Positions 58,066 through 64,000 of a stretch of DNA of 64,000 nucleotides are shown here, piece after piece. Numbering within the stretch: position 1 is the first letter of the stretch; every line of letters starts with the position of its first letter. Source of the DNA: Methylobacterium sp. J-048 (GTDB taxonomy: Bacteria > Pseudomonadota > Alphaproteobacteria > Rhizobiales > Beijerinckiaceae); assembly GCF_022829515.1 (NCBI RefSeq), contig NZ_JAKSYL010000077.1, positions 1 through 64,000 on the forward strand, in the 5' to 3' direction. The notes below the pieces were generated by a model, which searched no databases, was not told the origin of the DNA, and saw only the letters and a program-made list of their open reading frames with translations. The position numbers and the translations under genes were made by a program.

Positions 58066-58294
58066 GTCTCAGCGCCGTCCGGGAGCGTCAAGTCCGGCGG
58101 CGCCCGCCCGCGAGACACTTGGCGCCTCGTCCCGGGATCCGGGTCCGAGGCGCGGCACTAAGGCGCTCATCGACATCGTGTTTTCCGGAATCCGGCAGCC
58201 GCCGTTCGGGATGCCGCCGCGATCGGGGACTTGCCGGTGGCGACGGCGCGTCCGATACCGGTTCGGGCCGATATCAGCGCCCGAGGGGAACAGC

Positions 58295-59659
58295 ATGAGC
58301 GACGCCGACGCACAGGCCCGCCGCCTCTGGATCCGCGATCCGCTGGCCATCCTGGCCGAGGAGGCCGGGGGCGGTGTCGTGGTGGCGGGCAGCCGCATCG
58401 TCGAGCGCGTCGCCGCGGGCGCCCGGCCGGCCGACCCGGTGGACGAGACCTTCGACGCCTCGCGCCACGTGGTCATCCCGGGCCTCGTCAACACCCATCA
58501 CCACGCCTTCCAGACCCTGACGCGGGCGCACCCGATCGCGATCAACAAGCCGCTGTTTCCGTGGTTGAAGGCGCTCTACACGGTGTGGGGCCGGATCACC
58601 CCGGAGGCGTTCCGGCTCGCCACCCGAGTGGCCTATACCGAGCTGCTGCTGTCGGGCTGCACCACGGCGGGGGACCACCATTACCTGTTCCCGAAGGGGC
58701 TGGAGCAGTCGGTCGACATCCAGGTCGAGGAGGCCAAAAGCCTCGGGATCCGCGCCGCCATCACTCGCGGCTCGATGAGCCTGTCCGACCGGGACGGCGG
58801 CTTGCCTCCGGAGACGCTGACCCAGGACGACGACACGATTCTTTCGGACTGCGAGCGGGTGCTGAACCTGTTCCATGACCCCGCCCCCGGGGCGATGGTG
58901 CAGATCGGGCTCGCCCCTTGCTCGCCGTTCGCGGTGACGAAGCGGCTGATGCGCGAGAGCGCGGATCTCGCCGCCCGGCACGGCTGCCGCCTGCACACCC
59001 ATCTCGGCGAGACGCTGGACGAGGACCAGTTCTGCCTGTCGATGTTCGGCTGCCGCCCGGTGGATTATCTGGAGGAGGTCGGCTGGATGACCGACCGGGT
59101 CTGGCTCGCCCACGGCATCCACTTCAACGATGCCGAGGTCGCCCGGCTCGGCAAGGCCGGGGTCGGCGTGTGCCATTGCCCGACCTCGAACATGACGCTG
59201 GCGTCGGGCCATTGCCGCACCTGCGAGCTGGAGGCGGCGGGCTCCCCCGTCGGCCTCGGCGTCGACGGCTCGGCCTCGAACGACAGCTCGAACCTGATGG
59301 AGGGGGTGCGCCACGCGCTGATGCTGAACCGGCTCACCTACGGCGCCGAGACCGTGACCCATCTCGATGCGCTCCGCTGGGCCACCGAGGGCTCGGCCGC
59401 CTGCCTGGGACGCTCCGATATCGGCCGGATCGCGCCGGGCCGCGAGGCCGACCTTGCCCTGTTCACCCTGGACGAGCTGCGCTTCTCCGGCGCCCACGAC
59501 CCGCTCGCCGCCTTGGTCCTGTGCGGCGCGACCCGGGCCGACCGGGTGATGGTGGCCGGGCACTGGCGGGTGATCGACGGTGAGCCGCTCGGGATCGACA
59601 CGGGCCGTTTGCGCGAGGATCATTCGCGGCTGGCCGTGGAGCTGTTCGGGGTGGGGTGA
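58295..59659 (+). CDS. 8-oxoguanine deaminase-like amidohydrolase
   Basis: The product is 454 residues; start ATG 58295 with GAGGGGAACAGC upstream. Amidohydrolase-superfamily signs: NTHHHAFQTLTR near residue 67 (HxH metal ligands), GCRLHTHLGET, VWLAHGIHFND (His), and GVDGSASNDSSNLMEG with the metal-binding Asp. This pattern of the TrzA/AtzA-like subgroup matches 8-oxoguanine deaminases and related hydroxydechloroatrazine-type enzymes. It would deaminate a heterocycle such as 8-oxoguanine to urate, supporting purine salvage. No purine catabolic genes are adjacent. Confidence 0.86.
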   Translation: MSDADAQARRLWIRDPLAILAEEAGGGVVVAGSRIVERVAAGARPADPVDETFDASRHVVIPGLVNTHHHAFQTLTRAHPIAINKPLFPWLKALYTVWGRITPEAFRLATRVAYTELLLSGCTTAGDHHYLFPKGLEQSVDIQVEEAKSLGIRAAITRGSMSLSDRDGGLPPETLTQDDDTILSDCERVLNLFHDPAPGAMVQIGLAPCSPFAVTKRLMRESADLAARHGCRLHTHLGETLDEDQFCLSMFGCRPVDYLEEVGWMTDRVWLAHGIHFNDAEVARLGKAGVGVCHCPTSNMTLASGHCRTCELEAAGSPVGLGVDGSASNDSSNLMEGVRHALMLNRLTYGAETVTHLDALRWATEGSAACLGRSDIGRIAPGREADLALFTLDELRFSGAHDPLAALVLCGATRADRVMVAGHWRVIDGEPLGIDTGRLREDHSRLAVELFGVG

Positions 59660-59671
59660 AGGCTCGAAGGT

Positions 59672-59728
59672 TCGGATTCAAAAGGTCCGGGACCTTTTGC
59701 GGGTGCAGGGTGGAACCCTGCTCAGTCG
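59672..59728. repeat. Family C palindromic repeat, inverted orientation
   Basis: GATTCAAAAGGTCCGGGACCTTTTGCGGGTGCAGGGTGGAACCCTGC, after the amidohydrolase stop. AAAAGGTCC/GGACCTTTT followed by TTTT can act as its terminator. Confidence 0.75.
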
Positions 59729-59801
59729 CGGTGAGCCTTGAAGGCTTAAAATCGCCAGCGTAGCGTTGCTGCGGAGCTACGCCGAGGTGGAGAAGCCGCC
59801 C

Positions 59802-59981
59802 ATGACGATCACCACCCTCAACAACCAAGAGTTCGAACACGATACCGGCCGCGCCAAGAAGGCTGCGGCTGAAGAACCGCTCTTCATCATCGAGATCTTG
59901 GGCCAACCGGCAGGCGTCGAAGACGTGGCGGTGGATTTCCCCCGCGCGCGCGACCTCGCGCAAGGCGCCGATTTCGACTGA
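59802..59981 (+). pseudogene. Internally deleted Phd/YefM-type antitoxin remnant
   Basis: The frame encodes 59 residues from ATG 59802. The first 28 (TITTLNNQEFEHDTGRAKKAAAEEPLFII) match the DNA-binding N-terminus of Phd/YefM antitoxins. The last part (ILGQPAGVEDVAVDFPRARDLAQGADFD) resembles the toxin-binding C-terminus of the same family. The middle of the protein, about 30 residues with the usual RGRPAHVL strand, is missing in frame. After the stop, TGATG starts a frame that ends after seven codons (MVLLIARS), where a VapC-like toxin would begin. So this looks like a decayed toxin-antitoxin operon. It may still bind DNA. Confidence 0.6.
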
Positions 59982-60288
59982 TGGTTCTGCTTATCGCAAG
60001 GTCCTGAGGGCCTTCCCAGTAGACCGAGCCGGTTCAGATGAAAACGTGCGACGTGAAGCGGTAACGCAGTCCTTCTTCTTAGAAGGTGCGACTGGATTCA
60101 CACGTCGCCGAACGAGGCGTGGGTCCCCTCTCCCGCACGGGAGAGGGGACCCGCGCTTTATCCTGCACCCGTGCTGCCGCACCGGCACGGAATTCAGCAG
60201 CCCGAACGGAAGAGGGAACGCGGCGCGGCCTGCGGAAGGCGATGTGTGAACATCATTGCCTGCAGAGGCGCAGCCTGAGCGCTCCCGC
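59982..60288. repeat. Gene-free stretch with a perfect 15-bp hairpin
   Basis: At 60121-60152, GGGTCCCCTCTCCCG and CGGGAGAGGGGACCC pair perfectly around a CA loop. The sequence CCCTCTCCCG links it to the family A repeats, and TGTGAACATCATT (about 60245) is shared with the family A tail at 16596. No gene is supported. The element may terminate fhs transcripts, which converge from the right. Confidence 0.75.
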
Positions 60289-61962
60289 TCAAAACAACCC
60301 GTCGATCTGCCCGTCGGCATCCAGCCGGATCGTGTCCGCGGCGGGCACCCGGGGCAGGCCCGGCATGGTCATGATTTCTCCGCAGATCGCCACCACGAAG
60401 CCGGCCCCCGCCGAGAGGCGGACGTCGCGCACGCCGACCACGTGGCCCTCGGGGGCGCCCATCAGGCTCGGGTCGGTGGAGAACGAGTACTGGGTCTTGG
60501 CCATGCAGATCGGCAGGTGGCCGTAGCCGTCCTTCTCGAAGGTGGCGAGTTTTTGCGCCGCCTTGCTCTCGATCTGGATGTCGGCAGCGCCGTACAGCTT
60601 GGTGGCGATCGCCCGGATCTTTTCCGAAAGCGGCGCCTCGGTCTCGTAGGCGTAGCGGATCGGCGCGGGCTCGGCGGCGGAAAGCTGCACCACCGCGCGG
60701 GCGAGATCCTCGGCGCCGGCGCCGCCCTCCGCCCAGTGGCGGCAGGTGATCGCCTCGACATCCAGCCGCTCGCGGCACAGCTCCTTGAGCCGGGCATGCT
60801 CGGCGTCGGTGTCGGCGTAGAAGTGGTTGACCGCGACCACCACGGGCAGGCCGAAGCCGCGCAGGTTGGTCACGTGCCGGGCGAGGTTGGCGAACCCCTT
60901 CTCCAGGGCGCCGATATTCTCGCCCCCGAGGCTCTTCTTGTCGACGCCGCCATGCATCTTGAGGGCGCGGATCGTGGCCACGACCACGACCGCCGACGGG
61001 GTCAGGCCGGCCTGCCGGCACTTGATGTCGAGGAACTTCTCCGCGCCGAGATCGGCGCCGAACCCGGCTTCCGTCACGGTGTAGTCGGCGAGCCGCAGGC
61101 CGGCCCGGGTGGCGATCACCGAGTTGCAGCCATGGGCGATGTTGGCGAACGGGCCGCCATGGATCAGGGCGGGGTTGCCCTCCAGCGTCTGCACCAGGTT
61201 CGGCTGCAGGGCGTCCTTGAGCAGCACCGTCATGGCGCCGGTGGCCTTCACGTCCTTGAGGGTAACGAGCTTGCGGTCGCGGGTCTCGGCGATGACGATC
61301 CGGCCGAGGCGCTCCTCCAGGTCGGCCAGATCACGCGCAAGGCAGAACACCGCCATCACCTCGGAGGCGACCGTGATGTCGAACCCGTCTTCCCGGGGGA
61401 AGCCGTTGGCGACGCCACCGAGGGACTGGTTGATCTGGCGCAGGGCCCGGTCGTTCATGTCGACCACCCGGCGCCAGTGGATCCGGCGCACGTCGATGTT
61501 GAGCTCGTTGGCCCAGTAGACGTGGTTGTCGATCAGCGCCGCCGCGAGGCTGTGGGCCGAGGTGATGGCGTGGAAATCGCCGGTGAAGTGCAGGTTGATC
61601 TGCTCCATCGGCACGACCTGCGCCTTGCCGCCGCCGGCCGCCCCGCCCTTCATGCCGAAGCAGGGGCCGAGAGAGGGCTCGCGCAGGCAGATCATGGTCT
61701 TCTCGCCGATGCGGTTCAGCGCGTCGCCGAGGCCCACCGTGGTGGTGGTCTTGCCCTCGCCCGCGGGCGTCGGGGAGATCGCCGTCACCAGCACAAGCTT
61801 GCCGGGTGTCTTGCCGTCCAGCCCGGCGATGTAGCCGTGGTCGAGCTTGGCGATGTGCTTGCCGTAATTGTGGAGCGCCGCATCCGGGATGCCGAGCTTC
61901 TCCGCGACCTGCGCGATCGGCTTCAGGGTCGCGGCGCGGGCGATCTCGATATCTGACGGCAT
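60289..61962 (-). CDS. fhs: Formate-tetrahydrofolate ligase
   Basis: The product is 557 residues, full length for FTHFS (called FtfL in methylotrophs). The ATP-binding segment [20 protein letters not shown] is at about residues 63-82. [47 protein letters not shown] and [16 protein letters not shown] follow, both highly conserved. It joins formate to tetrahydrofolate with ATP, giving 10-formyl-THF; in methylotrophs this carries C1 units into the serine cycle, and elsewhere to purines. GGGAGGAACGCCC lies before the ATG at 61962. It lies beside no other C1 genes in this window. Confidence 0.98.
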   Translation of the reverse strand: MPSDIEIARAATLKPIAQVAEKLGIPDAALHNYGKHIAKLDHGYIAGLDGKTPGKLVLVTAISPTPAGEGKTTTTVGLGDALNRIGEKTMICLREPSLGPCFGMKGGAAGGGKAQVVPMEQINLHFTGDFHAITSAHSLAAALIDNHVYWANELNIDVRRIHWRRVVDMNDRALRQINQSLGGVANGFPREDGFDITVASEVMAVFCLARDLADLEERLGRIVIAETRDRKLVTLKDVKATGAMTVLLKDALQPNLVQTLEGNPALIHGGPFANIAHGCNSVIATRAGLRLADYTVTEAGFGADLGAEKFLDIKCRQAGLTPSAVVVVATIRALKMHGGVDKKSLGGENIGALEKGFANLARHVTNLRGFGLPVVVAVNHFYADTDAEHARLKELCRERLDVEAITCRHWAEGGAGAEDLARAVVQLSAAEPAPIRYAYETEAPLSEKIRAIATKLYGAADIQIESKAAQKLATFEKDGYGHLPICMAKTQYSFSTDPSLMGAPEGHVVGVRDVRLSAGAGFVVAICGEIMTMPGLPRVPAADTIRLDADGQIDGLF

Positions 61963-62218
61963 GGGCGTTCCTCCCTGGCTCCGCGGGCACGGCGCCCGCC
62001 CACCCGCCGACTGTTATCGTGCGGGGATCTTGCCTCGCGATGTCCTGCCGCGCCGGTCTCGCGCGGACGCGGTCGCACGGCGAGGCCGCCCGACGCGCAG
62101 CGGCAGCACTGTGCGTCAAACCGGACGAAAACGCCCGTCGATTTTTATGAGCCGGCCGACAAATTAGTCTTGCCGGCGCGGAGAGGATGCGCAGGCGGTC
62201 AGAGGCTGCAGGGGGCCT

Positions 62219-64000
62219 TCAGCCCCCCGACTTCTTGGCCTTGTCGGCGGAGCCCGGGGCCTCGTGCGGCTGGGGCGCGCCCTTGGGCAGTTCCGGGTTC
62301 TCGGCGTTGTGCGGCACGGCGACCGGGGCCGGCGTGGTCTCGGCGGTGGCGGTCGGCTTCTCGGTGTCCGGCAGGCCGTCCTTGAGCTTGTCGTTGATCT
62401 GCGCGAGGTCGTCCGGCTCGGGGTTCAGGTCCTTGGCGTGCTGCCACTGGAACTTGCCCTCGAGGCGCCGTCCGGCCCGCCAATAGGCGTCGCCGAGATG
62501 GTCGTTGATGGTCGGGTCGCCGGGCTTCAGCTCGACCGCCTTCTCCAATTCGCGCACCGCGTCGTCCCAGCGGCCGAGGCGGTAATAGGCCCAGCCGAGG
62601 CTGTCGACGATCATGCCGTCCCGGGGGCTGGCGTCGGCGGCCTGCTGCAGCAGCCTGAACGCCTCGTCGATGTTGATCTTCTGGTCGACCCAGGAATAGC
62701 CGAGGTAGTTCATCACCTGCGCCTTGGCGGCCGGCTGGCTCGCGGGCACCAGCGACAGGGCCTTCTTCAGGTCGGCCTCGGCCTTCGGCCATTGCTTGGC
62801 GCGCTCGTAGGCTGTGCCGCGGAAGTAGAAGGTCGTCCAGTAATTCGCCAGCGGCCGGTCGCCGATCAGCGCGATGGCGCGGGTGTAGGTGGCGGCCGCC
62901 TCCTCGTACTTCTTGCGCGCCCGCTGGACGTTGCCCAGCGCGGTGATCACGTCGATGTCGTCCGGGTGGGCCTTCATGGCCGCGTCGAGATGGGCGAGCG
63001 CCTCGTCGCCCTTGCCCATCTGCTCCAGGTTGAGGCCGATCTGGATGTCGGCATTGAGCTTGAGCGGCGAGGTCGCGGGGATCTGGGCGTAGGCCTCGTT
63101 GGCGCGCTCGGTCTGCTTCATTCGGTCGAGGGTGTCGGCGAGCGTCAGCCGGGCGAGCCCGTGGTCCGGGGCGAGGTAGAGCGCCAGCCGCAGGTAGATC
63201 ACCGCGGGCAGCTCGTCCCCCTGCGTCGAGCCCGCCGAGCCCAGCCCGTACAGCACCTCGGCGGCGCCCTCCTGGGCGGTGCCGATCAGCCGGGTCAGGG
63301 GCTTGCCGTCCTTGAGCTTGTCCAGGGCGTCGCGCACCAGCGGGTGGCGGGGCGAGAGCTGGTCGAAGTCGGAATAGGCCTGGATCGCCAGGTCGGTGCG
63401 GCCGAGGCTGGCCTCGAGCCGGGCATAGGCGTCGACGATGCGCAGGGTGTTCCGGTCGGCCTCGTAGGCGGCCTTGAGGCGCCGCTCGGCCTCGGCGTTG
63501 TCGCCGATCACCGAGGCGATCAGGCCGGCATGGTAGTCGCGGAAGGTGTTGTAGTAGCGCTCGCCCCGGAGCTTGTTGACCGTCTCCAGCGCCTTCTTGC
63601 CGTCGCCCGCGCCGGCATAAGACCAGGCGGTCAGCAGGGTCGCGGTGAGATCCGTCGCAGCTCCGCGGCCGCTGCGGGAAAAATTCTGGCGGGCGGCGGC
63701 CCATTGACCGGCCTTGATCTGGCGCACCCCCAGCGAGAGGTTGGCGAGCCCGTTGGTCGGATCGCGCGCGATCAGCTTCTCGGCGGCCCGGAACGCGTCC
63801 GGCAGGGCGCCGTCGGCCAAGAGCGAGATGAAGGCGCGCTCGACCAGCTCGGCGTTGCGCGGATCGGCCTTGACCGCCTCGCGGTAGAAGCTCGCCGCCG
63901 CCGCCGTGTCCCGGGACGCACCCGCGATGTAGGCGGAGAGGAAGTTGCCCTCCAGGGATTCCGCGGGCTCGTATTCGAGCAGCGGGGCCGACTCGCGCGG
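62219..64000 (-). CDS. TPR-repeat protein, 5' end outside the window
   Basis: The frame is open from the right edge and ends TGA near 62219, so at least 590 residues are present and the start is beyond 64000. Many tetratricopeptide repeats are visible, for example NPRNAELVERAFISLL-like segments near the edge, LSLGVRQIKAGQWAAARQNF, DLAIQAYSDFDQLSPRHPLV and DSLGWAYYRLGRWDDAVRELEKAVELKPGDP. The C-terminal 70 residues are Pro/Thr/Lys-rich and charged. Tandem TPRs make a helical scaffold for protein contacts. No enzymatic domain is seen in this part. The gene precedes fhs on the same strand. Confidence 0.85.
   Translation of the reverse strand, partial: PRESAPLLEYEPAESLEGNFLSAYIAGASRDTAAAASFYREAVKADPRNAELVERAFISLLADGALPDAFRAAEKLIARDPTNGLANLSLGVRQIKAGQWAAARQNFSRSGRGAATDLTATLLTAWSYAGAGDGKKALETVNKLRGERYYNTFRDYHAGLIASVIGDNAEAERRLKAAYEADRNTLRIVDAYARLEASLGRTDLAIQAYSDFDQLSPRHPLVRDALDKLKDGKPLTRLIGTAQEGAAEVLYGLGSAGSTQGDELPAVIYLRLALYLAPDHGLARLTLADTLDRMKQTERANEAYAQIPATSPLKLNADIQIGLNLEQMGKGDEALAHLDAAMKAHPDDIDVITALGNVQRARKKYEEAAATYTRAIALIGDRPLANYWTTFYFRGTAYERAKQWPKAEADLKKALSLVPASQPAAKAQVMNYLGYSWVDQKINIDEAFRLLQQAADASPRDGMIVDSLGWAYYRLGRWDDAVRELEKAVELKPGDPTINDHLGDAYWRAGRRLEGKFQWQHAKDLNPEPDDLAQINDKLKDGLPDTEKPTATAETTPAPVAVPHNAENPELPKGAPQPHEAPGSADKAKKSGG

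Noticed and set aside
60046..60249. A 67-residue frame over the perfect hairpin
   Set aside because: It is a translation of the palindrome, with repeated Arg/Gly/Ser/Pro blocks read from both arms.

Overview
This window looks like chromosomal sequence from a Methylobacterium-like alphaproteobacterium (order Hyphomicrobiales). The evidence is very high GC, strong codon bias, the ispH-thrB-rnhA gene order, a MucR/Ros regulator, a PetP/PetR-type regulator pair, an NdvA-like exporter, an Omp25/31-like porin and formate-tetrahydrofolate ligase, the central C1-assimilation enzyme of methylotrophs. The taxon is an inference; I ran no database search. I see about 53 protein genes, no rRNA, no tRNA and no CRISPR array.

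Layout. 1-4.0 kb holds the tail of a likely ispH, then thrB, rnhA, a RelB/ParE-type toxin-antitoxin pair and zwf. 4.1-14.4 kb, minus strand, is a tripartite RND efflux operon (MdtA-like adaptor, two HAE1 pumps, NodT-type outer-membrane lipoprotein). It is preceded by a 59-residue membrane peptide and a candidate structured leader RNA with its own promoter, operator-like palindrome and terminator. 14.5-18 kb carries an aminotransferase, a DUF4112 protein and a lone YejE-like permease. 18-26.3 kb carries a MucR homologue without the zinc-finger cysteines, a GGDEF/EAL protein, GlcD, KdsD, a SHOCT protein and a nitroreductase.

26.3-31.4 kb is a surface-polysaccharide island. An AT-rich core (family 61 glycosyltransferase, UDP-xylose synthase) lies next to a divergent, GC-rich pair of GSCFA and WcbI-like genes. 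31.4-40.3 kb holds a response regulator flanked by inverted repeats, then the envelope genes pal and cpoB, followed by tilS, ftsH, a TauE permease, glmM and a YjbR-like gene. 40.4-44.5 kb has two outer-membrane barrels, a translationally coupled small secreted protein, an antitoxin/PIN toxin pair and an HNH nuclease. 45-50 kb has a large mechanosensitive channel, a CAP-domain lipoprotein and a MotA/MotB stator pair. 50-58 kb has an NdvA-like exporter, dnaQ, a PHB-depolymerase-like esterase, a HAD phosphatase, a hydratase and a MarR/OmpR-type regulator pair. 58-64 kb has an 8-oxoguanine-deaminase-like gene, a remnant Phd antitoxin, fhs/ftfL and a truncated TPR gene.

Much of the intergenic DNA is made of a few recurring palindromic families. 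One copy appears to sit in frame inside the leader of the efflux lipoprotein, which is among the most unusual features seen. The other candidates for something new are the leader RNA upstream of the efflux operon, the low-complexity insertion in the second RND pump, the acylation/xylosylation polysaccharide locus, the response regulator bracketed by inverted repeats, and the internally deleted antitoxin.
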